64,000 bases of DNA from PALSA-612 sp963773055. GTDB taxonomy: Bacteria > Actinomycetota > Thermoleophilia > Gaiellales > Gaiellaceae. Positions 15,734 to 24,205 of this stretch are shown one piece after another. The first letter of the stretch is position 1. Every line of letters starts with the position of its first letter. Position numbers and translations under genes: made by a program. The stretch is taken from NCBI GenBank assembly GCA_963773055.1, contig CAVYZL010000006.1:1240001-1304000 (forward strand). The letters run 5' to 3'. The notes beneath the pieces are model-generated. The model was given only the letters and a program-made list of their open reading frames with translations, was not told the DNA's origin and did no database searches.

Positions 15734-16927
15734 TCAGAAGATCTCGGGGCACCAGGGCTGGGTGTCCGTTCGGAACATCGCATCGGCTCGCGCGGCGGCG
15801 CCAGGCTTCAGCTCCTCCACGCGTCCACCGCGCACGAGCTGCGCGAACGTGAAGCCACCGAGGTAGACGGAGCCGAGCGCCGTCACGTCGCATGCGAGAT
15901 CCGCCTCGGCGCGCGTCTTCTTCGCCTCGCCGTTTTCGAGCTTCCAGCGGCCTGCGTTCCACGAGCAGAAGTCGTCCGTGACCTGGAAGACGATCGGCCC
16001 GGGCGCCGAGTACGAGCGCTCCCCGAGGGCGGCCCCGACGTCGACGAGGCGTACCCAGAGGCCGTCGCCGACGCGCATGCGCATCCTTCTCGTCTCAGCC
16101 AGGATCAGGAAGAGCGGATGGTCGAGCGGGAGGAGCCGCGCCGAGACCCTGCTCGTCCACTCCATGTCGAGGAGGTAGCGCCAGAGCTCGCGCTCGGCCT
16201 GGAGCGAGCGCGCGAGCACCTCGATCGCGACGATCTTGCCCGAGTCGATTCCCGCCTCCCAGTTCGGCGCATGCCGGTACATCGCGTAGCCAGCCACCGC
16301 GCCGTCGAGCTCGACGACGGCAAAGCGCTTCGGCCCCGCACTCCCGCGCCACACCGGCGAGTCGTAGACGACCCGCGCCTCCCACCAGTCGCTCGAGCGG
16401 CGAAACATGCCAGGGCGCTCGCGGAGCACGTGATCCCAGATCGGGCCGAGCGTCACCTGCACGTCGGCTGACTCCACGTAGCGCACGGTGCCGCGCGCCT
16501 CGAACGGCGCGGCGAACTCACCGTGCTGGCGCGGAAGCTCGATCTCGCCGACGAGCCCCGCGAGGCCGTAGCCATAGCGCGCGTAGATCCGCTCGTCCGA
16601 TGCCCACAGCGCGGCGATCGGCTCACCGCGGGTGCGCACATCGTCGAGCTGCGCTCGCATCATCGACGTCAGGATCCCGCGTCGCCTGTGCGTCGGATAG
16701 ACGCCGACGACAGTGACGCCGGCACACGGCACCGTCCCGCCCGGGACGGAGAGCTCGAGTGGAAACGCCCCGGCGCCGCCGACGGCCCGCTTCCCCTCGA
16801 AGGCCGCATGCATGCGCTCGAGCGGGTGGCAGCGCAGGAAACGCTCGGCCACCTCGTCGGTGGTCTCCCACGCCCCGTACTCCGAGATCGCGCCGACGGC
16901 TTCGTGGAACTCCGCAACCTCTTGCAC
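15734..16927 (-). CDS. Eis-like GNAT acetyltransferase, second copy
   Basis: 397 aa of the Eis family: two GNAT domains plus a sterol-carrier-like C-terminal domain. The acetyl-CoA site is VGVYPTHRRRGILTSMMRAQ (about residues 79-98), followed by ALWASDERIYARYGYGLA. The protein ends in a C-terminal Phe (CPEIF), whose carboxylate acts in catalysis in Mycobacterium Eis, so this copy looks intact. Eis enzymes acetylate lysines or aminoglycoside amines; substrate here unknown. The GTG at 16927 is the best start. It lies 22 nt after the corrected end of its paralogue. Confidence 0.85.
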   Translation of the reverse strand: MQEVAEFHEAVGAISEYGAWETTDEVAERFLRCHPLERMHAAFEGKRAVGGAGAFPLELSVPGGTVPCAGVTVVGVYPTHRRRGILTSMMRAQLDDVRTRGEPIAALWASDERIYARYGYGLAGLVGEIELPRQHGEFAAPFEARGTVRYVESADVQVTLGPIWDHVLRERPGMFRRSSDWWEARVVYDSPVWRGSAGPKRFAVVELDGAVAGYAMYRHAPNWEAGIDSGKIVAIEVLARSLQAERELWRYLLDMEWTSRVSARLLPLDHPLFLILAETRRMRMRVGDGLWVRLVDVGAALGERSYSAPGPIVFQVTDDFCSWNAGRWKLENGEAKKTRAEADLACDVTALGSVYLGGFTFAQLVRGGRVEELKPGAAARADAMFRTDTQPWCPEIF

Positions 16928-16949
16928 GGACTGGACGCGACGGCCACGG

Positions 16950-18156
16950 CTAGAACGGCTCGATGCAGTGCGGCGGCAGCTCGGTGCGGAAAGAGCGCGG
17001 AGGCTCGCGCGACAGCGCCGTCGGCAAGCTCCTCGACGCGACCCGCTGCCGCGAGGCGCTCGAACGAGAACGCCCCAGGTACGGCGGACGCGAGGTCGGC
17101 CGCCGACAGCCTCAGCTCGGCGTCCGCACGAGCTCGGCCTGGCTTCGCCCCGGCGCGGTAGCGGCCGTTGTTCCACGGACAGAACTCGTCGGTCACCTCG
17201 AGCACGACGCTTCCCGTGTCCGCGTAGGACCGTCGCTTCAGGGCTTCGCCGACGTCCACGAGGCGCAGCCAGATCCCGTCGGACAGCTTGAGCTGAAGCC
17301 TCCGCGCGTCCTTGACCATCAGGAACAGCGGCGTCGCCGGGTCGAAGTTCCACAGCGTGACCCGGGCTACGAGGTCGACGCCGAAGAGGTAGCGCCACAG
17401 CTCGCGCGTCCCCTCCGTCGACGTCGAGATCGCGTCCACCAGCACGAGCTCGCCCCGCGGCATGCCCTGTTCCCACTTCTCCTTCAGGCGGTACATGGCG
17501 AACGCCTCGCCGCGGCCATCGATCTCGACCAGCGGGTAGTACTTCGGCCCGGCGCCGTCGCGCCAGTGCTCGGGGTCCTCGACGCGTCCGTCCCAACGGG
17601 CCTCCGAGCGAGAGAGCATCCCTTGGCGCTGCAGCCGCGCACGCTCGAAGATCGGCGGGAACTCCCGTCGCGCCTCCTCCTTCGTGAGCAGCCGGACCGT
17701 GCCGGTCGGCCCCGGGTCGTCGCGAAACGCGAAGCCTGCCTTCTCGGCCTGCAGCGCAGCCGCAGGCACGCCGATCCCGTAGCCGAACCGGCCGTAGATG
17801 ACGGACTCCGAAGCCCAGAGGGCGGCAAGCGGCTCGCCGCGCTCGCGGAGATCGTCGAGCTGCTTGCGCATCAGCTGCGTGAGCACGCCCCGCCGGCGGT
17901 GGGTCGGCATCACGCCGACATAGGTAATGCCCGCGCACGGCTCGACGCCGCCGGGGATCGTCATCTCGAACGCGATCGAGGCAGCCATCCCCACGGGGTG
18001 GCCGTCGTCGAAGGAAGCGATCACTCGGTCCGCCGGCAGCTCGCGCTTCTGTATCTCGTAGTCGTCGTCGCGCAGCTCGTTGCCGAATGCGACATTGGCT
18101 GCGTCGAATGTCGCGCGCAGCTCGTCCTCGGAGGGGTTTCGGTACTCGATCGGCAC
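16950..18156 (-). CDS. Eis-like GNAT acetyltransferase, first copy (frameshift in the last codons)
   Basis: About 400 aa, same architecture as its downstream paralogue: VGVMPTHRRRGVLTQLMRKQ, ALWASESVIYGRFGYGIG, a second GNAT half and a sterol-carrier-like end. Near 16990, at a CTTT run, the frame moves by one base: as written it runs on to 16669 for 504 aa, but the alternative frame gives the family ending ALFRTELPPHCIEPF and a stop at 16950. The expected C-terminal Phe is therefore present only after correcting one base. The GTG at 18156 follows TAGTCT by 8 nt. Confidence 0.8.
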
Positions 18157-18164
18157 GGCGGCTG

Positions 18165-18170
18165 AGACTA
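18165..18170 (-). promoter_or_regulatory. -10-like TAGTCT before the first Eis-like gene
   Basis: TAGTCT ends 8 nt before the GTG at 18156, which has no SD. Confidence 0.35.
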
Positions 18171-18193
18171 CTAGAGCCCACATCGCGAAGGTG

Positions 18194-18199
18194 TACGGT
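18194..18199 (+). promoter_or_regulatory. -10-like TACGGT before the SRPBCC gene
   Basis: TACGGT ends 7 nt before the GTG at 18207, divergent from the Eis-like promoter 24 nt away. Confidence 0.4.
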
Positions 18200-18206
18200 G
18201 AGCGGC

Positions 18207-18653
18207 GTGGACGTCGATCGAACGGCTCCCGCAGTCGGAAGCAGCGAACTCGAGATCGTGGCTTCGCCCGAGATCGTCTGGGACGTGCTCACGGACGTCG
18301 CCGCGTGGCCGACGTGGAACCCCGACGTGAAGTCGGCGTCGCTCGACGGCGCGCTCGGCGAGGGCAGCCGATTTAGCTGGAAGTCCGGGCCTGGCACGAT
18401 CACGTCAACGGTCGGAAGCATCGAGCCGCCGCACGCCATCACCTGGACCGGCACGACGCTCGGCATCAAGGCCATCCACGTCCACCGGCTTGAGCAGCGC
18501 GGCGATGCCACGGTCGTCAGCTCGGAGGAGTCATGGAACGGCCTCCTTGTCCGGATGCTCCGCCGCTCGATGACGCGAACGCTTCAGAAGGCGCTCGACT
18601 CAGGCCTTCAGCACCTGAAGGCCGAGGCTGAACGGCGCGCCAACTCGAGCTAG
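18207..18653 (+). CDS. SRPBCC (START/Bet v 1-like) family protein
   Basis: 148 aa with the helix-grip fold of the polyketide cyclase/dehydrase group: IVASPEIVWDVLTDVAAWPTWNPDV near the N-terminus, a strand GEGSRFSWKSGPGTITSTVG, and a long C-terminal helix. Members bind hydrophobic ligands; no specific substrate can be read here. The GTG at 18207 is preferred over 18198 because of TACGGT 7 nt before it. Its stop overlaps the convergent pcrA stop. Confidence 0.82.
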   Translation: MDVDRTAPAVGSSELEIVASPEIVWDVLTDVAAWPTWNPDVKSASLDGALGEGSRFSWKSGPGTITSTVGSIEPPHAITWTGTTLGIKAIHVHRLEQRGDATVVSSEESWNGLLVRMLRRSMTRTLQKALDSGLQHLKAEAERRANSS

Positions 18654-20815
18654 GCGATCTTTTCGAGCGGGGCGTAGTCGAGCATCAGCCGCCGTTCACC
18701 GCTCTCGCCGGCGAAGCGGACGGCGACGATGCCCCCCGCCTCGATCGCGACACGATCCCCTCGCCGAGCGTCGCGTGCCGCACCGAGTCGCCCGTGGCGA
18801 GCGACGGCGACGTCGGCTCGCGGCTCGACCGTCACCGTCGCCGGGCCGGAGGACGACCAGGAGAACGGCCGTAGCCGCTCGCGCACGATCTCGCCCTGCG
18901 GCAGCTCGTCGAGGAACCGCGACGGGAGGTTGTGCGACCGCGTGCCGAACAGCGTCCGCGTCGCCGCGTGTGTAAGCGTCAGGCGCTCCTTCGCGCGCGT
19001 CATTCCGACGTACGCGAGCCGCCGCTCCTCCTCGATCCCCTGCTCCTCGATCGAGCGAACGTGCGGGAAGATCCCGTCCTCCATCCCGATCAGGAACACG
19101 GCGCCGAACTCGAGGCCCTTTGCGTTGTGGATCGTCATCAGCGTGACGAGCGACTCGCGGTCCGCGAGCGCATCCTGGTCGGAGAAGAGCGAGATCTCCT
19201 GGAGGAACGTCGAGAGGCTCGGCTGCTCGGCCGCCTCCTCGTGCTCCTGCGCCGAGCCGACGAGCTCCTGGAGGTTCTCGATGCGCCCGCGGGCTTCGAT
19301 CGTCCGCTCGGCCTCGAGGGCCTCGAGGTAGCCGGACCGGTCGAGCACGCTCTCGACGAGCTCGGACACGGACAGCTCCTGGGCGGCCGACTGGAGCGAG
19401 AGCAGCAGTGTCTGGAGCTGCGCGACGGACCGCGCCTGCGCCGGGCCGAGCCCCGCCGCCTCGGCGTGCCCGAGGGCGGCGAACAGGCTCTGCCCGTGCG
19501 CGTCCGCCCACGTCCGCAGCCGGCCGATCGACGCGTCGCCGATACCGCGCCGGGGTCGGTTCGCCATCCGCATCAGCGAGACGGCATCGTCCGGGTTGTC
19601 GATCACCTGGAGGTACGCGACGACGTCCTTGATCTCCGCGCGCTCGTAGAACCGTGGCCCGCCGATCACCTGATACGGCACGCCCTGGCGGACGAGCACG
19701 TCCTCGAGGACCCGGCTCTGCGCGTTCGTCCGGTAGAAGACCGCGATCTCGCCGCCCGACCAGCCGTCCTCGATCAGCCCGGCCACCTCGGCTGCGACGA
19801 AGCGCGCCTCGGCATGCTCGTCCTCGACCTCAAGCGCGCGCACCGGCGGCCCTTCACCGAGCTCGGAGAAGAGGTTCTTCTCCTTCCGCTCGCGGTTGTG
19901 CGCGATGACGGCGTTGGCGGCGCGGAGGACGGTGTTCGTCGACCGGTAGTTCTGCTCGAGCGGGATCACGCGCGTGCCGGGGAAGTCGCGCTCGAACTCG
20001 AGGATGTTGCGGATGTCGGCGCCCCGGAAGGCGTAGATCGACTGATCGGGGTCGCCGACTGCGCACAGGTTCTTGTGCTCGCCTGCGAGCAGCTGGAGCA
20101 GTCGGTACTGCGCGTGGTTCGTGTCCTGGTACTCGTCGACGAGCACGTAGCGAAACGCCTTCTGCCAGCGCTGCCGCGCCTCGGGGAAGCGCTCGAGGAC
20201 CTCGACCGTGAGCATCAGCAGGTCGTCGAAGTCGACGGCGTTGGCTGCGTGAAGGCGCCGCTGATAGAGGCCGTAGACGTCGGCCACCGTCTGGTCGTAG
20301 AACGACTCGACGCGCTTCGCGTACTCGTCCGGGCCGACGAGGAGGTTCTTCGCGGAGGAGATCTGTGAGTGGATCCCCCGCGGCACGAAGCGCTTCGGAT
20401 CGCGCTCGAGGTCTTCGAGGCAATCCTTCGTCAGCCGCACCTGATCGGCCTGGTCGTAGATCGTGAAGTTGGACTTGTAGCCCAGCCTCGCCGCCTCCCG
20501 CCGCAGGATTCGCCCGCAGGCGGCGTGGAAGGTGAGGATCCAGATCGCCCGCGCGACATGGCCGAGGAGGTCCTCGAGCCGTGTGCGCATCTCCCCGGCG
20601 GCCTTGTTCGTGAACGTGATCGCGAGGATCTCGTTCGGCTTCACGCCCCCCGCGGCGAGGAGGTGCGCGACGCGCCGTGTGAGCAGACGCGTCTTCCCCG
20701 ACCCCGCGCCTGCGACGACGAGCAGCGGCCCCTCGGTCTGGAGCACGGCCGCACGCTGCTCCGGATTGAGGTCGGAGAGGTACTCCTCGGGCCTGAGGAT
20801 CGGCTCGGCGGACAT
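18650..20815 (-). CDS. pcrA: UvrD/PcrA-type 3'-5' DNA helicase
   Basis: 721 aa superfamily 1A helicase acting in nucleotide excision repair and removal of RecA or stalled complexes. All motifs are present: Walker A VVAGAGSGKTRLLTRRVA (about 35-52), AITFTNKAAGEMR, VDEYQDTNHAQYRLL, GDPDQSIYAFRGADIRNIL, LEQNYRST, TIHNAKGLEFGAVFLIGMEDG and RRLAYVGMTRAKERL. The ATG at 20815 gives MSAEPILRPEEYL, the normal PcrA start; the longer open frame upstream is accidental. It acts with UvrA, also encoded here (59702-62542). Confidence 0.97.
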   Translation of the reverse strand: MSAEPILRPEEYLSDLNPEQRAAVLQTEGPLLVVAGAGSGKTRLLTRRVAHLLAAGGVKPNEILAITFTNKAAGEMRTRLEDLLGHVARAIWILTFHAACGRILRREAARLGYKSNFTIYDQADQVRLTKDCLEDLERDPKRFVPRGIHSQISSAKNLLVGPDEYAKRVESFYDQTVADVYGLYQRRLHAANAVDFDDLLMLTVEVLERFPEARQRWQKAFRYVLVDEYQDTNHAQYRLLQLLAGEHKNLCAVGDPDQSIYAFRGADIRNILEFERDFPGTRVIPLEQNYRSTNTVLRAANAVIAHNRERKEKNLFSELGEGPPVRALEVEDEHAEARFVAAEVAGLIEDGWSGGEIAVFYRTNAQSRVLEDVLVRQGVPYQVIGGPRFYERAEIKDVVAYLQVIDNPDDAVSLMRMANRPRRGIGDASIGRLRTWADAHGQSLFAALGHAEAAGLGPAQARSVAQLQTLLLSLQSAAQELSVSELVESVLDRSGYLEALEAERTIEARGRIENLQELVGSAQEHEEAAEQPSLSTFLQEISLFSDQDALADRESLVTLMTIHNAKGLEFGAVFLIGMEDGIFPHVRSIEEQGIEEERRLAYVGMTRAKERLTLTHAATRTLFGTRSHNLPSRFLDELPQGEIVRERLRPFSWSSSGPATVTVEPRADVAVARHGRLGAARDARRGDRVAIEAGGIVAVRFAGESGERRLMLDYAPLEKIA

Positions 20816-20832
20816 GCCGCCGATGCTAGTCG

Positions 20833-21669
20833 TCAGGGGCGGAGGCCGAGGCGGCGGCCAAGGAGCACGAAGCCGCCGGTCACGGCGGCGAGCTCGCCCA
20901 CCGCGTTGCGGAGGCCCTCGTCGACACCTCCCGCGATACCGACGGCGAGAGCCGCCGCGATCGCAACGAGCGCACCGAGAAGCCAGGGCCGTCGAAGCGA
21001 CGGGATATGGAGGTCGTCGAACACGTCGCCGGCGTTTCCGGGCACGGTCGAGCGGATGTGCGCAGACCGCCGAACGCGCACCGCTGCGATGGCGGGGATG
21101 ACGACGCCGATCGAGACGGCAAGAGCCGCGGCCGTCCACCAGGGCGGCAGCGCGGCGCGGAGCTCGAAGGCGTAGAGGCCAAGCGAAACGAGCGTCACCC
21201 CGCCCGCCACCAGTGCGACGGTCGCCCGCGTGCAGAGCCGCTCTGCCTCGCGAGCGGGCAGCTCCCGCACGCCCCGCGTGCGTAGCCACCCGAGCAGCGC
21301 GAGGAGGCCGGCGGCGAGCGCGACCTGCGGGGCCAACAGCATCCCGATGGCTGACGGCAGCGCGAGAGGCAGAGTCTCCGCATTCGTAATTTCCGGCCGA
21401 GGGAACGTCGCGGCCGCCAGAAAGCAGGCGGAGAAGGCGATCCCGATCGGAACGAGCAGGACGAATGACCCGAAGGCGGCTCTCCGGCTCGTCGACGTCG
21501 CGAGATCGTCTGCGAACTCCTGCGCAAGCTCGGCCGCGTCGCCGAGACGGTCGACCGCCTCGGTGTCGGAACGCGCATGGTCCTCGAGCTCGAGGAGGAT
21601 TCGGCGTCGCGATGCGCGCGGAACGCCACGCGCAGCGAGCTCGTGCTCGAACACTGCGAGCCAGCTCAC
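20833..21669 (-). CDS. Multispan membrane protein paired with a PadR regulator
   Basis: 278 aa. A soluble N-terminal segment (about residues 1-60, rich in Glu/Asp, LELEDHARSDTEAVDRLGD) resembles the DUF1700/HAAS-like domain commonly encoded next to PadR regulators, followed by six hydrophobic helices. The GTG at 21669 overlaps the padR stop (GTGA), so the regulator and this protein are translated together. Such pairs usually respond to envelope or lipid stress. The exact role is unknown. Confidence 0.7.
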   Translation of the reverse strand: MSWLAVFEHELAARGVPRASRRRILLELEDHARSDTEAVDRLGDAAELAQEFADDLATSTSRRAAFGSFVLLVPIGIAFSACFLAAATFPRPEITNAETLPLALPSAIGMLLAPQVALAAGLLALLGWLRTRGVRELPAREAERLCTRATVALVAGGVTLVSLGLYAFELRAALPPWWTAAALAVSIGVVIPAIAAVRVRRSAHIRSTVPGNAGDVFDDLHIPSLRRPWLLGALVAIAAALAVGIAGGVDEGLRNAVGELAAVTGGFVLLGRRLGLRP

Positions 21670-21977
21670 GCGAGCACCACGTCCACCGCGCCCGAGAACG
21701 CCTTCCAGTCTGCGCGCGCGCGCGCCAGCTGCCGGCCGCCTTTCTCCGTCAGGCGGTAGACGCGCCTGCGGCGCCCGTCGGTGGTCGTCCACGTGCTCGC
21801 GAGCAGGCCGGCCCGCTCGAGCCTGTGCAGCGCCGGGTACGCGGTGCCCTCCTCGAGCGCGAACGTGCCGTGGCTTCGCTCACGTAGCCGCTCGATGACG
21901 AGATAGCCATGCGCTGGGCCTTCCGCGACCACTGCGAGCAACATCCCGTCGAGGTGACCCTTCAACCGCTCGGACAC
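21666..21977 (-). CDS. PadR-family transcriptional regulator
   Basis: 103 aa. Winged helix with the PadR hallmark order: LKGHLDGMLLAVVAEGPAHG, YLVIERLRERSHGTFALEEG, TAYPALHRLERAGLL and a wing DGRRRRVYRLTEKG, then a short dimerisation helix. The GTG at 21977 is preferred because TATAGT lies 8 nt upstream; an in-frame GTG 6 nt earlier would leave only 2 nt. A 15-bp perfect palindrome abuts that -10 and is a likely autoregulatory operator. Stop overlaps the downstream membrane-protein start. Confidence 0.9.
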   Translation of the reverse strand: MSERLKGHLDGMLLAVVAEGPAHGYLVIERLRERSHGTFALEEGTAYPALHRLERAGLLASTWTTTDGRRRRVYRLTEKGGRQLARARADWKAFSGAVDVVLA

Positions 21978-21985
21978 GGCCACGC

Positions 21986-22006
21986 ACTATACCTAGCGTC
22001 GCTAGG
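21986..22006 (-). promoter_or_regulatory. padR promoter element and palindromic operator candidate
   Basis: TATAGT (21986-21991 on the minus strand) is directly preceded by the perfect palindrome CCTAGCG-N-CGCTAGG (21992-22006), filling the spacer between -10 and -35. A PadR dimer bound there would block RNA polymerase, so negative autoregulation is the simple model. Confidence 0.55.
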
Positions 22007-22015
22007 CTTGTCGGT

Positions 22016-22405
22016 CTACCAGCGAACGGTGAGCTCGACGTGAGCGGGCGCCTTCGGCTTGCCCACCCAGCCGATCTTCCACGTGTACTTCCCCTTCGGG
22101 AGCGGCTCGTACGACGCCTTGCAGTACCACGAGCCGGCGGCGCCGTCGCACTTGTACGTCTTCGTGTCGATCAGCGGGCCGCCCTTGGGGGCGCTCTTGC
22201 CGAGCAGGAAGAGCTTCGCGCGGCCCGCGGTCGGAACGCGGAGGAGGACCGAGAACGCGGACGCGTGATGCGTCGTGATCGTGACCGAGCTCGAGCCGCC
22301 GCTCGGCACCTGGTCCTGGAAGTAGATCTTGCCCTTCTTCGCGGCGAATGCCGCAACGGGCAGAACGAGCGCTGCCGCGACGAGCACGAGCGTGACCCTT
22401 CGCAT
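22016..22405 (-). CDS. Small exported protein of unknown function
   Basis: 129 aa. Signal peptide at residues 1-22 (VTLVLVAAALVLPVAAFAA), then a beta-rich domain with two Cys (YKCDGAAGSWYCKASYEPLP) that probably form a disulfide. No family recognised. It could be a small Ig-like or adhesion module. It ends 10 nt after the palindrome of the padR promoter, in the same orientation as padR, so it is upstream of padR but has its own stop and start. Confidence 0.65.
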   Translation of the reverse strand: MRRVTLVLVAAALVLPVAAFAAKKGKIYFQDQVPSGGSSSVTITTHHASAFSVLLRVPTAGRAKLFLLGKSAPKGGPLIDTKTYKCDGAAGSWYCKASYEPLPKGKYTWKIGWVGKPKAPAHVELTVRW

Positions 22406-22415
22406 GCGGCTCAGT

Positions 22416-23345
22416 CTACGCGCGAACGAGCGCTGCCCGCGAGATCTCGCCGAACCGCCGGCCGTAGAGCGCGAGCCCGGCGAGCGCGGCGGACGCCGTG
22501 ACGACGCTCGCAAACACGGGCGCGACCAGGCCGACGGCGAGCGCATTAGCTCCGGCGTGGCCGACGAGCGCGAGCGCCCCCATCGCTGCTCCCTGGTAGA
22601 CCCCGGCGTTCCCGGGCAGAACGGGGGCCGTGTTCGCGAGGCCCGTGACGATCACGTAGACGAGCGCTGCGCCGAGTGAGACCTCGACTCCGAGCGCGTG
22701 GAGCAGCAACGCCATGCCGAGCCAGCGGACGACCCACGTCGCGAGCAGGATCAGGCCGGCGCGGGCAAGCACGCGAGGCGGCGCGGCCGCGCTCGCGAGG
22801 AACGAGTCGACGCTCGGCGGGAGGAAGCGGCCGACCCGACGGTGCAGGATCGCCGCGACCGCGATCAGGCCAGCGGCAAACGCGAAGCCGCCGACCATCG
22901 TCCACCGCGCCCAGTCGGGTAGCGGGAGAAATGCCGCTGCGGCCGCACCGATCGCGAGAAACGCGATCGCCTCGAGCAGGTGCGCGCAGAGCAGGCTGCC
23001 GCCGGCCCGTGAGAAGCCGGGCCAGCGCTTGCCGGCCGTGACCCGCAGCACGCCGACCTTCGACGCCTCGCCAAGCCGCGCCGGCAGGACGGTGTCGAGG
23101 AACGAGCCGACCGCGCTCGCCGCGTAGACGGCCTTGAACTCGACCGGCCCGCGCAGCGTCGCCTGCCACGCCATCGCCCGGAGCGGCTGGGCGACCGCAG
23201 CGACGACGAACGCGGCGACGAGCAACGGCCAGCTCGGGTGCGCGGCACGGTGCAACGCACCTCCGCTCACCTCGAGCGAGACGGCGACGAAGCCGGCGAT
23301 CGTGACGAGCGCGATCGCCGCGGGGAGCAGCACACGCCTCCGCAT
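22416..23345 (-). CDS. YbhN/LPG-synthase-like (flippase-like) membrane protein
   Basis: 309 aa with about eight membrane spans. The AVGSFLDTVLPARLGEASKV segment (about residues 77-96) and TGLANTAPVLPGNAGVYQGA (about 236-255) are the two conserved re-entrant-like motifs of the lysylphosphatidylglycerol-synthetase transmembrane (UPF0104) family. Without the soluble MprF synthase domain it is probably a lipid or polyprenyl-linked substrate flippase or helper. It stands alone. Confidence 0.8.
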   Translation of the reverse strand: MRRRVLLPAAIALVTIAGFVAVSLEVSGGALHRAAHPSWPLLVAAFVVAAVAQPLRAMAWQATLRGPVEFKAVYAASAVGSFLDTVLPARLGEASKVGVLRVTAGKRWPGFSRAGGSLLCAHLLEAIAFLAIGAAAAAFLPLPDWARWTMVGGFAFAAGLIAVAAILHRRVGRFLPPSVDSFLASAAAPPRVLARAGLILLATWVVRWLGMALLLHALGVEVSLGAALVYVIVTGLANTAPVLPGNAGVYQGAAMGALALVGHAGANALAVGLVAPVFASVVTASAALAGLALYGRRFGEISRAALVRA

Positions 23346-23422
23346 CCTGAACGAGGATCGGCGTCAGCGGCTTGGAGGGACAGACCTGCATGGGGGACGG
23401 GTCGGCCCTGTCCCCCGTTCGA

Positions 23423-24205
23423 TCACCCGCGTCGGAGCGGAAACGGTCTTTTCGCGACCGCGGGCAGGACCTGCGCGGTCACCCACACCGGCGTCACGGC
23501 GTAGCGCTTCGAGAATCGGTAGCTCCCGTCTGCCTGCCGCATGCGCGCGAGGTACGCGAGCGCGCCTTTGGGCGCCGGCTTGCCCGCCGCGAGGTACGCC
23601 TGGATCGCCCAGGCGGTCGATTGGGCGTCCGACGCGCCCGTCGCGCCGAGCGCGAAGCCACCGTCGGCACGGCGGAGCGTCGCCAGGTACGCGAGCGCTC
23701 GACGGACCGGCTTGCCCGAGATGCCGGTCGCGCGCAGCGCCTGGACAGCCGCCGCGGTGTCGTTCGAGTCGGGAGCGACGCCCTTGCCCCATCCCCAGCC
23801 GCCGCTTTTCGCCTGCCGCGCGAGCAGCGTCGTGACGAGCTGCTTCGGCGCCAAGAGCCCGGCCTGGCGCCGGGCGAGGATCGTCCACGCGATCGTGTTC
23901 GTCTGCTCCGGCGCGATCGGCAACGCCGCCGCGAGCTCCCCGTCTCCGAGGGCCGCCTCCGCGAACGCGATCAGTGTCCGCGTGACGGGGCTCGTCACTT
24001 CCTGCTCGTGCGCCCGGAGATAGTCGAGCGCCGCGCCGGGATCCTGCCCGGCCGCGACGAGCCCGACAGCGGCCCACGCCGTCAGCGCCGGCCCCGCTTG
24101 CCCTCCCGCCTCGGCAAAGCTCCCGTCGGCAGCCTGGCGCGCATGGAGAAACTGCGTGGGAGTCGCGAGTGCCGCCGAGACGGCGAGCGCAGCGACGAGC
24201 TTCAC
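23423..24205 (-). CDS. Exported alpha/alpha-barrel (prenyltransferase-repeat) protein; possible transcobalamin alpha-domain counterpart
   Basis: 260 aa with a signal peptide (residues 1-15) and four terpenoid-cyclase/prenyltransferase-like repeats with Q-A/D-G-S/G-F/W turns (RQAADGSFAEAGG, RQAKSGGWGWG, RRADGGFALG, RQADGSYRFS). No cyclase DxDD or zinc site is seen, so catalysis is unlikely. The last gene of a B12-riboswitch operon, it starts in GTGA overlap with the ECF S gene. In animals the cobalamin carriers combine an alpha6/alpha6 barrel of this fold with a DUF4430 beta domain; the operon supplies both as separate proteins. The end VWVTAQVLPAVA recalls the A-Q-x-L-P segment of intrinsic factor. 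B12 binding is inferred. Confidence 0.75.
   Translation of the reverse strand: MKLVAALAVSAALATPTQFLHARQAADGSFAEAGGQAGPALTAWAAVGLVAAGQDPGAALDYLRAHEQEVTSPVTRTLIAFAEAALGDGELAAALPIAPEQTNTIAWTILARRQAGLLAPKQLVTTLLARQAKSGGWGWGKGVAPDSNDTAAAVQALRATGISGKPVRRALAYLATLRRADGGFALGATGASDAQSTAWAIQAYLAAGKPAPKGALAYLARMRQADGSYRFSKRYAVTPVWVTAQVLPAVAKRPFPLRRG

Noticed and set aside
15734..18511. A single 925-aa protein across both Eis-like genes
   Set aside because: Its first half is in the wrong frame for the first Eis copy; two separate family proteins are clear.
23423..24205. True terpene cyclase or prenyltransferase
   Set aside because: The repeats fit the fold but no DxDD, DCTAE or zinc-binding residues are present and the protein is exported in a B12 operon.
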